Shown: positions 7,831-16,815, counted from the stretch's first letter. The stretch: 64,000 nucleotides of DNA from Bacteriovoracaceae bacterium (GCA_018649885.1 JABIHA010000108.1:28133-92132); one strand, 5' to 3'. Notes: generated by a model from the sequence alone, not told the origin. Program-made: numbers and translations.

Positions 7831-9839
7831 ATAACCTCCAAGATTTCTTCAGTTTTTTCCTTCAGTTTTTTCTTCTGCTCTTTTTCCTCATCAGCTCTTT
7901 GTTTTATCTTCCTTCTTTTGGCCATCTCTTTGGCAAAGACCTTTTTTTCAAGAATTTCAAATTCTTTTTGCATATTGGGAAGATACTTCTTCATGTAGGT
8001 AGACATAATTGCTGTTACAATGGGAAGTGCAGCTGAGCTTCCGTGGCAGCCATGTTCTATTGTTGCAGCGACTGCAACTTGTGGGTCTGATTTTGGACCA
8101 AATCCAATAAAATGTCCGTGATGGCGATCATTATAATCTTTGTTTTCACATTTTTCATATAGGTTTTCAGAGCTCGAAGCACTCTTAACTTGAGAGGTTC
8201 CTGTTTTTCCTGAAAGTTGCAAACCTTTTCTTATACTTCTCCACCAACCTGTCCCTTTGGGATGATTGGCCACCTGGTAGAGACCTTCCTTCACAAGCCT
8301 TTGTGTTTTCTCACTTATGATAATTTTCTTGGTAATAACCGGTTCAATTCGTTTAATAATTTCGCCTGAGTTTGAAAAAACCTCTTTAACTAGAGTGGGT
8401 TTATAAAGAGTGCCTCCATTGCCAAGTACTGAGTAGGCCATGGCCATTTGGAGTGGACTTGCGAGCACGAATGATTGCCCAATTGCACAACTAAGAGTCT
8501 CTCCCAATTGCCAATCTATGCCGTTTCTTTTTTTCTTCCACTCTTTGGTTGGAAAAAGACCAGATACCTCACGTGGCAATTTAATCCCAGACTTTAATCC
8601 AAACCCGAACATCCTGGCGTACTTTGCAAGTATATCAATATCTAGTTTCAGAGATAGTTTTTGAAAATATATATTACATGACTCTCTTAACGCTTTAAAT
8701 AGCTTAACCTTGCCATGCCCATATTTTTTCCAGCAGTGATAATTTCTTCTACCGAGCTTAAATTTTCCAGTACATTTAATTTCGGTATTTTCATCAATTA
8801 AGCCCTCCTCTAAAAGAGCAACTGCTGTTACCATTTTGAAGGTTGAACCTGGGGAATAGTGTTCTTGAATGGTTCTATCTCTAAGAGGATTATCAACATT
8901 ATTAACGAGTGATGACCAATATTCTGTGCTCAGCCCTCTACTAAATTGAGAGGGATCAAATGATGGGGTGGAAACCATTGCTAGGATTTCGCCAGTTTTT
9001 AAACTTACAGCTACTGCTCCACCGACCTTTCCTTCTAAGGCCTTGAACCCACTTAACTGCATATCTCTATCTATAGTGAGTCTAACATTGAGACCAGGAA
9101 CAGATCTCTTATTTTCAATTCCAGCGAATAAATTATCTTTTTTGATGTGCTTTTTCTTCCTACCAAGTGCATCTACTTCAACATATTCGTGACCATTTTG
9201 TCCTCTAAGAGTTGTATCAAGCTGCTCTTCCAGACCAAACTGACCTATGAAATCTCCCAGTTGATAATTTTTGTTATCTCTTTTTTTATACTTGGGGAGC
9301 TGTTTTTTATTTATCTCTGAAATATAACCTAGTAAGTGAGCACCAGTTTCTTTATCTCGATATTCACGGCTTATAAAAGTTTCAACACTTACCCCGTGCA
9401 AATCAGAATTCTCAGTCTCAATGAGTGCAACTTCTTTTCGAGAAATATTTTTTTTGATGATAATGGGCTTGTAACTTGCCATGGTAGATTTTTTTAACAT
9501 TCTTTTTTTAATTTTCTCAACTGGCATATTTAAAATTGCAGACAGATTTTTCAATGTGTTGTCTTTATTCTTGAAATACTGTGGTGTTAAAACGGCATCA
9601 AATCTTGGGATATTATCAACAATCAACTGTCCATTCCTACTAAAAACCATCCCTCTTGGAGCCTTGACGATTTCTTTTCTCAGCCTATTTTTGAGTGACC
9701 ATTCAAGAAGATCTGGGCCTTTATAAATTTGAAGATACCAAAGCCTTGATAATAGTATGGCAAAAGCAATTAAAATGACATTTCCAAGGGCATGGGCCCT
9801 TGAGGAGTGGCTTCGAATAATTTCGTCTTCACCAAACAT
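7827..9839 (-). CDS. mrdA: Penicillin-binding protein 2 (elongasome transpeptidase)
   Basis: A 670-residue class B PBP: one N-terminal membrane helix (about residues 18-38), a dimerisation/pedestal domain, and a transpeptidase domain with the SxxK motif STFK at 332-335, SCN in RESCNIYF, and KTG in LSGKTGTSQVK. It cross-links side-wall peptidoglycan made by RodA. The product is slightly longer than usual because of a Lys/Glu-rich C-terminal tail of about 50 residues (KRRKIKQRADEEKEQKKK). The start ATG overlaps the mreD stop by one base. The long basic/acidic tail is unusual and probably cytologically irrelevant or a protein-interaction segment. Confidence 0.93.
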   Translation of the reverse strand: MFGEDEIIRSHSSRAHALGNVILIAFAILLSRLWYLQIYKGPDLLEWSLKNRLRKEIVKAPRGMVFSRNGQLIVDNIPRFDAVLTPQYFKNKDNTLKNLSAILNMPVEKIKKRMLKKSTMASYKPIIIKKNISRKEVALIETENSDLHGVSVETFISREYRDKETGAHLLGYISEINKKQLPKYKKRDNKNYQLGDFIGQFGLEEQLDTTLRGQNGHEYVEVDALGRKKKHIKKDNLFAGIENKRSVPGLNVRLTIDRDMQLSGFKALEGKVGGAVAVSLKTGEILAMVSTPSFDPSQFSRGLSTEYWSSLVNNVDNPLRDRTIQEHYSPGSTFKMVTAVALLEEGLIDENTEIKCTGKFKLGRRNYHCWKKYGHGKVKLFKALRESCNIYFQKLSLKLDIDILAKYARMFGFGLKSGIKLPREVSGLFPTKEWKKKRNGIDWQLGETLSCAIGQSFVLASPLQMAMAYSVLGNGGTLYKPTLVKEVFSNSGEIIKRIEPVITKKIIISEKTQRLVKEGLYQVANHPKGTGWWRSIRKGLQLSGKTGTSQVKSASSSENLYEKCENKDYNDRHHGHFIGFGPKSDPQVAVAATIEHGCHGSSAALPIVTAIMSTYMKKYLPNMQKEFEILEKKVFAKEMAKRRKIKQRADEEKEQKKKLKEKTEEILEVI

Positions 9840-10363
9840 TAAACTCTGACCTTTGAACCTGTTTGCTTAATTTTCCAAATTCTATCTAAAAAACCGAAGA
9901 CGTAGGGAGAGAGTAAACTTATGATGATACTTTCAGGAATAAAATTTTGAAATTTATGAATTATATAGTCAATATTTAGCGTTCTAATATAAATGAGTAC
10001 TGCCGTAACACTAAACCAAAGAGTTTGAAAAATTTGAGTCACAATTACGGTTGAAAATTTTGTAGAAAAATTTAGCAAATCCCTAACAAACCCCACAACG
10101 ATACAAAGAAGAACACCTGCAAATGTACCGTAAGCCCACCCCTCGATGGTAAAAGCAGCTTGAAAGAGCTGAACTCCTAGTATCAGAATCGCCGTAAATG
10201 GAGTTTCGAGTTTAAACCCTAGAAATAAAATAATAAGAATATTGAAAGGGAGCCTAAATTCATGAAACCCAAGAATTGGAAATACCGTACTCGATAAAAT
10301 ATTTAAAAAAATCAGCATGGCGATTGTAATAGTACTAGCAATTATCAAGTTTTTATTTTTCAC
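9839..10363 (-). CDS. mreD: Rod shape-determining membrane protein MreD
   Basis: A 174-residue, almost wholly hydrophobic protein with five to six predicted membrane helices, the expected size and position for MreD between mreC and mrdA. MreD is poorly conserved in sequence; identification rests on context, length and hydropathy. It starts at a GTG whose bases overlap the mreC stop (GTGA), indicating translational coupling. It links MreC to the membrane part of the elongasome. Confidence 0.8.
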   Translation of the reverse strand: MKNKNLIIASTITIAMLIFLNILSSTVFPILGFHEFRLPFNILIILFLGFKLETPFTAILILGVQLFQAAFTIEGWAYGTFAGVLLCIVVGFVRDLLNFSTKFSTVIVTQIFQTLWFSVTAVLIYIRTLNIDYIIHKFQNFIPESIIISLLSPYVFGFLDRIWKIKQTGSKVRV

Positions 10364-11220
10364 TGATTCACCCCAACTCTTTTTTCATCGCCGTTTTCTT
10401 TATTTCCCACCAAAACAATCAGCTCTTCAATCCTCTGAAAATCTACCGATGGAGAAACTTCAATGATCTGAGTGATACCGTAACTCTCTCTTTCAATCTT
10501 TGAGATAGTTCCAACTTTTATTCCCTTAGGATAAATATTACCCAGGCCTGCAGTAATCACCACATCACTTAGCCTAACCTGCTCAGTTCTTGTGACATAC
10601 TTCATAAGGCATTTGAAATCGGAGAACCCTTCTAAGATTCCGTGAGAGCGAGTCCTATCTACAATGGCATCAACTCTATTATTGGGATCTAAAATGGTAA
10701 GGACATCAGCATAATTGGGAGTAACTCGGTAAATTTGCCCAACTAATCCCTTTGCAGTCACAACAGGAGACCTGAGAGTAATACCATCGTTTTTGCCCTT
10801 GTTTATTCTGAGCACTCTAAATTGACTCGAAGAATCCCAGCCAACAACTTGGGCCAACACCTTTTTATAATTGACCTCTTCGCCAAAACGCAGCAAATCT
10901 TTTAAGCGTTTATTCTCTCTCGCGATTTCTTGCAAATTAAATATTTCGCTTTCAAGCTCTTCAACTTTGTCTTTGAGGTCAGCATTTTCCCTACTAACCC
11001 CTACCAAAAGGACATAATTTCTGAAAAAGCTGCCACCTCGGTCGCGAAGCGAGACAATACTGCCTTGAATTGGGCTTACTATTTCAATTAATATGGTTTG
11101 AAATAGAGAAGACTCCTCTTTTGTGAAGTCTTTTTGGGCCACTCCCCATAGAGATACTCCCAATATGACAATATTGATGAACAATTTTAATTTTGGTTGC
11201 TCTAACCCAATGGATTTCAA
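10360..11220 (-). CDS. mreC: Rod shape-determining protein MreC
   Basis: A 286-residue bitopic protein: a membrane segment at about residues 12-28, a coiled coil at about 62-105 (LKDKVEELESEIFNLQEI), and the MreC beta-barrel pair with LAQVVGWDSSSQFRVLRINKG and TILDPNNRVDAIVDRTRSHGIL. It scaffolds PBP2/RodA in the periplasm. The apparent start is TTG with only a weak AGGG upstream; no downstream ATG would preserve the membrane anchor. It is the first gene of the operon; mreB, which normally precedes mreC, is not in the window. Confidence 0.92.
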   Translation of the reverse strand: MKSIGLEQPKLKLFINIVILGVSLWGVAQKDFTKEESSLFQTILIEIVSPIQGSIVSLRDRGGSFFRNYVLLVGVSRENADLKDKVEELESEIFNLQEIARENKRLKDLLRFGEEVNYKKVLAQVVGWDSSSQFRVLRINKGKNDGITLRSPVVTAKGLVGQIYRVTPNYADVLTILDPNNRVDAIVDRTRSHGILEGFSDFKCLMKYVTRTEQVRLSDVVITAGLGNIYPKGIKVGTISKIERESYGITQIIEVSPSVDFQRIEELIVLVGNKENGDEKRVGVNQ

Positions 11221-11259
11221 GGTAAAGACCCTATTGTGTACTGATTTTTATTACCTAAA

Positions 11260-11288
11260 AGAGTAGCCAAAATTGGGGTATCTGCCAA
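11260..11288 (-). promoter_or_regulatory. Possible promoter of the mreC operon
   Basis: On the minus strand TTGGCA (11283-11288) and TACTCT (11260-11265) are 17 bases apart. The -35 is one mismatch from consensus, the -10 is poor. It lies 40 bases before the mreC start and back to back with the plus-strand promoter at 11297. Confidence 0.3.
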
Positions 11289-11296
11289 ATTGTGCT

Positions 11297-11325
11297 TTGA
11301 CTGAAAAGTACTAGGTAGCTAGAAT
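11297..11325 (+). promoter_or_regulatory. Sigma-70-type promoter of the peptidyl-prolyl isomerase operon
   Basis: TTGACT (11297-11302), 17-base spacer, TAGAAT (11320-11325); each box is one base from consensus. The ATG follows 30 bases later with AAGGA as ribosome-binding site, so the leader is short. Confidence 0.65.
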
Positions 11326-11355
11326 CAACCATCTTAAGAAAAAAGGACCCAAATT

Positions 11356-12852
11356 ATGCATAAAAAAGTATCTAGCCTTATTTTGTCACTAATCATCGGT
11401 GGTATTGTCGTAACCTTCGTTTTCTCCGGAATGGGCGGAGGAGGAATGGGAATGCAGGGTAATAATGTTGTAGCTTCAGTAGATGGAACTCCCATTGATT
11501 ACCGCGAGTATAGAAGGGCATTAGAGAGTCAAATCCAATTTTACTCTCAAATTAGTGGAGGCAAATCTCTAACTCAAAAGCAAATTCAACAATTTGGTAT
11601 AAAAGATAGAGTTCTAGGAAACCTAATTAAGCAAAAACTCTTAATAAACTTAGGTAAAAAACTTCAGCTTCAGCCATCTCAAAATGAACTTACCAGCGAA
11701 ATTAAAAAACTTCCCTATTTCCAAACTGGTGGAAAATTTGATGTCACAAAATACAAGGGACTTTTGGCGGCCAATAGATATAGCCCAACCAAGTTCGAAG
11801 AACTGATAGAGTCAGATCTAATAGCAAAAAGTGCAGATGTTCTTTTAGGACAATTTACTATTTCTGATGGCTACGTGAAAGATATATTGAAATTTAAAAA
11901 TCAAAAGTTTTATGCGACCGCCATAAAAGTTCAAAAAAACTCATTAAAAAAGCACATTTCGGTATCAAAGGCTGAGATCTCTAAATTTATTGCAAATAAG
12001 GATAATGGTACAAAGCTTGAATCAAGATTTGCTAGAAAGAAAAGAGAGCTCGACCAGCCTGAAGAAGTAAATGCTCGTCATATTCTGTTATCCATTCGTG
12101 GAAAAGATAAGAAAGAAGCAGACGTAGAAAAAGCAGCAAAAGATTTGGCCAAAAAAGTTAGAAAGAGCAACTTTGCTAAAATGGCTGAAAAATATACCGA
12201 AGACCCTTCAGGTAAAGGAAAGGGCGGTAGCTTAGGATGGTTTGGAAGAGGCCGAATGGTTCCTGAGTTTGATAAAACAGTATTTTCTATGAAAGTAGGA
12301 TCAATATCTGCACCCATTAAAACTCAATTCGGCTACCACATTATTTATCTAGAAGGTAAGAAAAAGAAAAAAGATGCTAAGCTTGCTGATCATCAAAATG
12401 ACTTAGCAAAAGAGCTTATTAGAGAAAGTAAAGATGAAGCATTTGATAAGTTAATTCAAAAACTCAAATCAGAGTTTAAAACACTCGCTATAGCAAATAA
12501 GAAAAGTGCCCTTGAAAAAGCGCGAAGCAAGTATGACTTTCAATTTCAACAAAAAGAATCCATAAATCGCTTTGACGGACAAATTGGTTCAATCAAGTTA
12601 GATGAGGAAAATGTATCTAAGATTTTCCAAACTCCACTTACTAGTGCCGACTCTTTTGTATTTGAAAATGCTGCTCACTTCACAGTGGTAGCTGTCAGAC
12701 CATATAAAGAAAATAAATTTAAGCCAGATAGCGATGGCTTTGACGTTGAAAAAAATGGGCAACTTGTAAAACTATCAAGAAGCCTAAGAGAGAAAGTTCT
12801 AAAAAAGCTTCAAGACAGTTCTAATATTAAGCAAAATCCGAACCTATTATAG
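11356..12852 (+). CDS. ppiD: Membrane-anchored PpiD/SurA-type periplasmic foldase
   Basis: A 498-residue protein with a single membrane helix at about residues 8-26 followed by a Gly/Met-rich segment, a SurA_N-type chaperone region (about 36-175) and one parvulin PPIase domain (about 238-335: NARHILLSIRG, GGSLGWFGRGRMVPEFD, QFGYHIIYLEG). It probably assists folding of newly exported envelope proteins at the inner-membrane surface. Escherichia coli PpiD is longer (623 residues) and has a degenerate parvulin domain, whereas this domain keeps the conserved core. The ppiD symbol is by architecture. The gene heads a short operon with a ferredoxin and a secreted HExxH protein. Confidence 0.85.
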   Translation: MHKKVSSLILSLIIGGIVVTFVFSGMGGGGMGMQGNNVVASVDGTPIDYREYRRALESQIQFYSQISGGKSLTQKQIQQFGIKDRVLGNLIKQKLLINLGKKLQLQPSQNELTSEIKKLPYFQTGGKFDVTKYKGLLAANRYSPTKFEELIESDLIAKSADVLLGQFTISDGYVKDILKFKNQKFYATAIKVQKNSLKKHISVSKAEISKFIANKDNGTKLESRFARKKRELDQPEEVNARHILLSIRGKDKKEADVEKAAKDLAKKVRKSNFAKMAEKYTEDPSGKGKGGSLGWFGRGRMVPEFDKTVFSMKVGSISAPIKTQFGYHIIYLEGKKKKKDAKLADHQNDLAKELIRESKDEAFDKLIQKLKSEFKTLAIANKKSALEKARSKYDFQFQQKESINRFDGQIGSIKLDEENVSKIFQTPLTSADSFVFENAAHFTVVAVRPYKENKFKPDSDGFDVEKNGQLVKLSRSLREKVLKKLQDSSNIKQNPNLL

Positions 12853-12862
12853 GTCAGAGCCT

Positions 12863-13096
12863 ATGCCTGAAAGACAAAGTGCCTGGGAAAAAAATATCCC
12901 AGGCAACTATTTCGTAGATGATCAATGTATTGCCTGTGATGCCTGCGTAACTGAAGCCCCTAATTTTTTTGAAATGAATGTAGATGAAGGTTATGCTTTT
13001 GTAAAAATGCAGCCAGAAACTCCAGATCAAATAAGCGATTGCGAAAATGCACTTGCCGCTTGCCCAGTGGAGGCCATTGGAAATGAAAAAAATTAA
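12863..13096 (+). CDS. Single-cluster [4Fe-4S] ferredoxin
   Basis: A 77-residue ferredoxin of the Desulfovibrio gigas type. Cluster ligands are visible as C-x2-C-x2-C in QCIACDACV and the distant Cys in CPVEAIG; an additional Cys (SDCENAL) may pair in a disulfide or be silent. It transfers single electrons at low potential. The gene lies 10 bp after the foldase gene and overlaps the next gene by 14 bp, so it is co-transcribed with proteins destined for the envelope. A functional link is not apparent; the redox partner is unknown. Confidence 0.88.
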   Translation: MPERQSAWEKNIPGNYFVDDQCIACDACVTEAPNFFEMNVDEGYAFVKMQPETPDQISDCENALAACPVEAIGNEKN

Positions 13097-13904
13097 AATC
13101 AGATGGATTTTACTACTCTTGCCTATTCTCTCCTCATTTACCAGTGGCCAAAAGCAAACCATAGAAGGTGTTGTAAATTTTAAAAAATGGCTAAATACCA
13201 ATGTGACCCACTTTGCGAAATGCACCCCAAAAAAATCCCAGTCAGATTACCTTTTATGTGATGGCACTAAAATCCCTGCAAAGACGCTAACAAATCTATT
13301 TAAGCTCCCCCCAGAAGGACTTATTAAATGGTTAAAAGAGCAGGGAATTAGTATCGAAATTTTATGCGATACAAAGTCTGGCGCCCAGCCTTTTCAAAAA
13401 TTTTGTGTGAAACAAAGCAAGTTTCCCTCTTTTAAAAAACTATCAAACGTTCATGGCAAATACCTTCCTGAACACAAAACTATTTTAATTAAAAGCTCCG
13501 CCAGTAAAGGCAGCCTTATTCACGAATACATCCACTACAAGCAAGCTGAGAATACAAATCCCGTATATGGAAAGGTGTACAAAAAAACTAGGGCCGTTCT
13601 GCAAAGAAAGCTAACTGTTATTTTAGACCGAAAAATCATCATGGTGAAAAGACTAGAAAGCAAAGGACTAACAAAGAAGTCCAAAGGCCATATTATGGAC
13701 TTTATGGAAGCTTCTGAGCTTCTCAGGCTCTTCTCATTTTGGCAGGACCTGGTCGACGAGAGAGGGATATTTCAGCTTTATCTCAGCTACGGATCTGAAT
13801 TTGGTGCAGGGGAAGAAGATCTAAAACTAGCAAAATTAAATATGGGACATATCTGTAGAAATAAGAAGATTTTGAAAGTACTGCCAAAAGATCAATGTAA
13901 ATAA
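13083..13904 (+). CDS. Secreted protein with an HExxH zinc-protease motif
   Basis: I place the start at the ATG at 13083 (a longer frame begins at 13047 but would hide the signal peptide). The 273-residue product has an N-terminal signal peptide (MKKIKIRWILLLLPILSSFT) and the motif HEYIH at residues 147-151 preceded by the hydrophobic GSLI, the pattern of a zinc-metallopeptidase active-site helix. A later acidic helix (DFMEASELLRLF) could supply a third ligand. Six cysteines fit an extracytoplasmic protein. I recognise no family; a gluzincin-like protease is a reasonable hypothesis, not proven. Confidence 0.65.
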   Translation: MKKIKIRWILLLLPILSSFTSGQKQTIEGVVNFKKWLNTNVTHFAKCTPKKSQSDYLLCDGTKIPAKTLTNLFKLPPEGLIKWLKEQGISIEILCDTKSGAQPFQKFCVKQSKFPSFKKLSNVHGKYLPEHKTILIKSSASKGSLIHEYIHYKQAENTNPVYGKVYKKTRAVLQRKLTVILDRKIIMVKRLESKGLTKKSKGHIMDFMEASELLRLFSFWQDLVDERGIFQLYLSYGSEFGAGEEDLKLAKLNMGHICRNKKILKVLPKDQCK

Positions 13905-14012
13905 AAATGCTTTATAGGCCCCAAAGGTAAAAAAGATAAGCGGGGGGGGATTCCTACTTCCAGGGCCCATAAGCAAAACTCTATTAAATATCAATTACTT
14001 AATTGCTATTTT

Positions 14013-14041
14013 TTTTTAATAACTGCTTCTATAACTATAAT
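14013..14041 (+). promoter_or_regulatory. Probable promoter of the ABC-F gene
   Basis: A perfect TATAAT at 14036-14041 has a weak -35 (TTTTTA) 17 bases upstream within an AT-rich tract. Transcription would begin near 14048, giving a leader of about 95 bases to the ATG at 14143 containing GC-rich blocks (GGCCC near 14091 and GGGCCC near 14125) that can pair. Confidence 0.4.
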
Positions 14042-14142
14042 GCACTAAAACGCTCTCTATTTGGAGGGAGAAATTTTGGAAGATCCATAGGCCCTATATT
14101 AAGCTGTGATTTTTTAGTATTATTGGGCCCAAAGGAAAGCTG

Positions 14143-15759
14143 ATGTTGAATATTTCTAATGTTTCCAAGACCTTAGGCGGTCAAAAATTATACTCTAAGG
14201 CAAGTCTCCAAATATACCCTGGTGAGAAGGTGGGCCTTGTTGGTGCTAATGGCACAGGAAAATCCACACTCTTTCGAATGATCATTGGAGAAATTAGCCC
14301 AGAAGAGGGACAAATAAGCTTTCCCAAAGAAATGAGACTATCTTATTTTTCTCAAAGTGTAGGGGAGATGAAAGGCAACTCTGCCCTTGATGAAGTTATC
14401 CTTGGAAATGAAAAGATTAGAAATCTAAAATCAAAGCTAACAACATTTGAAAACCAACTTGCAAGTGGTGAGCTTGACGACGATGAAATGAATGCCGTTC
14501 TAATAAAGATGGGAGACGTCCAAACCGACTTTGAAAAACTTGGTGGTTATGACCTTGAGACAAGGGCCGAAGAAGTTCTGACAGGACTTGGTATTTCCCC
14601 AATAGATCATAGCAAGCTTGTAGATGAGTTTAGTGGTGGCTGGAAAATGCGAATTGCTCTGGCCAAGGTACTAGTTAATATTCCCGATATTATCATTATG
14701 GATGAACCCACAAACTACCTAGATATAGAAACAATTCTATGGCTAGAAGATTGGCTTAAAAACTTTAAAGGCGCTGTCTTTATGACCACTCATGATAGAG
14801 ACTTCATGAATGGTATTGTTCAAAAAGTTGTAGAGATTTCTAATGGAAAGGCCACTACATATAGTGGTAACTACGACTTCTATGAAAAAGAAAGGCAAGT
14901 AAGGCGCGATCAAATAAAAGCTGAGTACAGGCGTCAGCAGGAAATGCTCTCAAAGGAAGAAGAGTTTATTGCAAAATTTAAGGCCCGTGCTTCACATGCA
15001 GCTCAAGTTCAATCGAGAATTAAAAAATTAGAAAAAATTGATCGGGTTGAAATTCCACCAGAAGAGGCCACCATTGCCTTTGAGTTTTCAAGGCCTGATA
15101 GAGGTGGTGATGACGTAGTTGTATTAAATGATCTTGGGAAATCTTGGACTAAATCAAATGGGGAAGAGCTAAAGATATTTGAACATTTAAGTGCAACCGT
15201 TAAAAGACTAGATAGAATCGCCGTTGTAGGGGTAAACGGAGCAGGTAAATCTACTCTTTTAAAAATTATTTGTGGCACAGAAGAGCCTAGCTCGGGATCC
15301 GTAAAAATCGGACCCAGCATTAGAATGGGCTACTTCAGCCAATACTCCCTAGAAGTTCTGACAGCTGAAAACACTGTCCTTGAGGAAGTTAGATCCAACT
15401 TGAAAAATGCATCTGATGGGTTTCTTCGAAATCTCCTGGCCGCTTTTTTATTTAGAGGAGATGACGTAGAGAAGAAAGTAAAATATCTTTCAGGGGGAGA
15501 AAAAAGTAGACTCATTTTAGCTGTCCTACTCTCTCAAAAAAATAATCTTCTTGTACTAGATGAACCAACCAACCATCTCGATTTAAAATCTAGAGAAGTC
15601 TTATTAAATGCTCTATCCATTTATGAAGGGACAGTCATTTTCGTTAGTCACGACAGGCACTTTCTACACAAATTAACAAAGAAAGTTCTTGAGGTTGATA
15701 GTGGTGGAATAAAGATTTATCCCGGAAATTACGATTACTATTTATCAAAAAAATCATGA
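14143..15759 (+). CDS. ABC-F family ATPase (ribosome-associated)
   Basis: A 538-residue soluble protein with two ABC domains and no membrane segment. Domain 1: Walker A GANGTGKST (about 34-42), signature EFSGGWKMRIALAKVL, Walker B IIMDEPTNYLD. A charged linker (about 240-300) rich in Arg/Lys/Glu is the P-site tRNA interaction motif region. Domain 2: GVNGAGKST, LSGGEKSRLILAVLL, LLVLDEPTNHLD. The C-terminus is short, without the Uup coiled coil. ABC-F proteins act on stalled or drug-bound ribosomes; this one is closest in layout to the YbiT/YkpA type, a general translation factor, though resistance cannot be excluded. Confidence 0.9.
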   Translation: MLNISNVSKTLGGQKLYSKASLQIYPGEKVGLVGANGTGKSTLFRMIIGEISPEEGQISFPKEMRLSYFSQSVGEMKGNSALDEVILGNEKIRNLKSKLTTFENQLASGELDDDEMNAVLIKMGDVQTDFEKLGGYDLETRAEEVLTGLGISPIDHSKLVDEFSGGWKMRIALAKVLVNIPDIIIMDEPTNYLDIETILWLEDWLKNFKGAVFMTTHDRDFMNGIVQKVVEISNGKATTYSGNYDFYEKERQVRRDQIKAEYRRQQEMLSKEEEFIAKFKARASHAAQVQSRIKKLEKIDRVEIPPEEATIAFEFSRPDRGGDDVVVLNDLGKSWTKSNGEELKIFEHLSATVKRLDRIAVVGVNGAGKSTLLKIICGTEEPSSGSVKIGPSIRMGYFSQYSLEVLTAENTVLEEVRSNLKNASDGFLRNLLAAFLFRGDDVEKKVKYLSGGEKSRLILAVLLSQKNNLLVLDEPTNHLDLKSREVLLNALSIYEGTVIFVSHDRHFLHKLTKKVLEVDSGGIKIYPGNYDYYLSKKS

Positions 15760-15908
15760 TTTAACATGATCATTTTCAAACAAGTTTGACGTAATCAAAA
15801 ATATAAAAGAATAGGACTAACCTCTTCAGGGCCGTTGGTAGGGTAGAGGTGCATCCAATTTTTGAATTAACCCCTTAATTATCAACAGCCTCAAAGAAAC
15901 CCTTGTTA

Positions 15909-16367
15909 TTATTTACAAGTTCCTGAAAAAAATTCCATCTTTTTTACGGTCTTTTCTTCGATACCAAACGAATTTGTTTCATTTGTAACTTCAATTTCTA
16001 AATGTGATGTCGCTCCCACTGGAATCAATCCAACAGTCAAAACTTGTAATGAAGAATCATCATTACCATCTGACATGCAATAGATGAGAAATTTGCTTTC
16101 AGGGGCTCTAGTACAATCACGATTTTTAAAATTTACTGTAAAAGACTTATTTGAGGCATAAATAACTCTACCATCTTCCTGCTCTTGAGTAATATTATCT
16201 ATAATAGTTACCACTGTTTCACTTTTACCTACATCAAATTTAAATTCCTGGAGTTCTCCATCTATGGCCTTTCCATATCCGCAAACAAATGATTCCAATG
16301 GAAAAGAAGAACTGTATAGAGAATTAGATAACAGTATCACTAACGATAGTATAAATAGTTTATGCAT
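15909..16367 (-). CDS. Small secreted protein of unknown function
   Basis: A 152-residue product with signal peptide MHKLFILSLVILLSNSLYSS and four cysteines in the mature part (FVCGYG, RDCTR, IYCMS, GTCK), which could form two disulfides in the periplasm or outside the cell. The pattern suggests a small beta-rich domain; I recognise no family. A strong ribosome-binding site (AAAGGAG) precedes the ATG. It faces the ABC-F gene convergently across a 150-bp gap that contains a weak hairpin but no clear terminator. Confidence 0.65.
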   Translation of the reverse strand: MHKLFILSLVILLSNSLYSSSFPLESFVCGYGKAIDGELQEFKFDVGKSETVVTIIDNITQEQEDGRVIYASNKSFTVNFKNRDCTRAPESKFLIYCMSDGNDDSSLQVLTVGLIPVGATSHLEIEVTNETNSFGIEEKTVKKMEFFSGTCK

Positions 16368-16603
16368 AATGGGCTCCTTTAGAGTGTCGTTATATTTAAT
16401 GTAATTATTTTAAATTTAGTATATGGATATTCATTAGAATAAAATTAATTTGAATTTTTTTCAAATTTCTTAAGGAGGAATTCATTTAGGATCTGGCAAA
16501 GAAAAACTAGCACAATCACTTCCCTACTCTATTAGCTCAAATGCCCCCCATAATGGAGCGACTAAAGAATATGGGATTACTACAAGCTAGAAATTGCATA
16601 ACC

Positions 16604-16633
16604 CAGCAGAAATACAGATTTCTATTTCTGCTG
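16604..16633. terminator. Hairpin with 10-bp perfect stem at the end of the PfpI remnant
   Basis: CAGCAGAAAT (16604-16613) pairs exactly with 16624-16633 around a 10-base loop. It directly follows, on the minus strand, the stop of the decayed PfpI gene and was probably its terminator; on the plus strand it is followed by a U-rich stretch. The preceding 230 bases (16368-16603) hold the upstream region of the 15909-16367 gene and a short ATG-less open frame I could not assign. Confidence 0.45.
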
Positions 16634-16644
16634 AGTAAGTTATT

Positions 16645-16815
16645 TTACTTCGAAAGCTCATGGTCAATGGCCACCATAAATTCTAAAACATCGCTAGGTC
16701 CACGACTTGTAATGAAGTGACCATCCACGACAGCAGCTTGATCTAAGAAAACCCCTCCCGCATTTATGAGATCTAACTTTGTCTTAAATTTTTTAAAAGA
16801 AAATCTGTAATTGAA
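16645..16815 (-). pseudogene. C-terminal remnant of a DJ-1/PfpI-family gene
   Basis: On the minus strand an uninterrupted 56-codon frame runs from the stop codon of the ankyrin gene (16816-16818) to TAA at 16645-16647. Its translation contains DLINAGGVFLDQAAVVDG and HFITSRGPSDVLEFM, which match the last part of YhbO/PfpI proteins (typical DLINAG, VVVDG, xITSRGPDDL). No start codon or the N-terminal two thirds with the nucleophilic Cys is present. The gene therefore appears truncated, perhaps when the ankyrin gene was placed next to it; both share the same frame. Confidence 0.65.

Noticed and set aside
13942..13949. G8 tract as a phase-variation switch
   Set aside because: It lies in an intergenic region far from the next start codon and no frame or promoter spacing would be altered; a C9 tract at 55339-55347 is also outside any gene.
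16487..16587. Short plus-strand open frame (contains SNAPHNGATKEYGITTS) behind AAGGAGG
   Set aside because: No start codon is present after the ribosome-binding-site-like sequence and I could not match it to a family; it may be a gene remnant but evidence is too thin.
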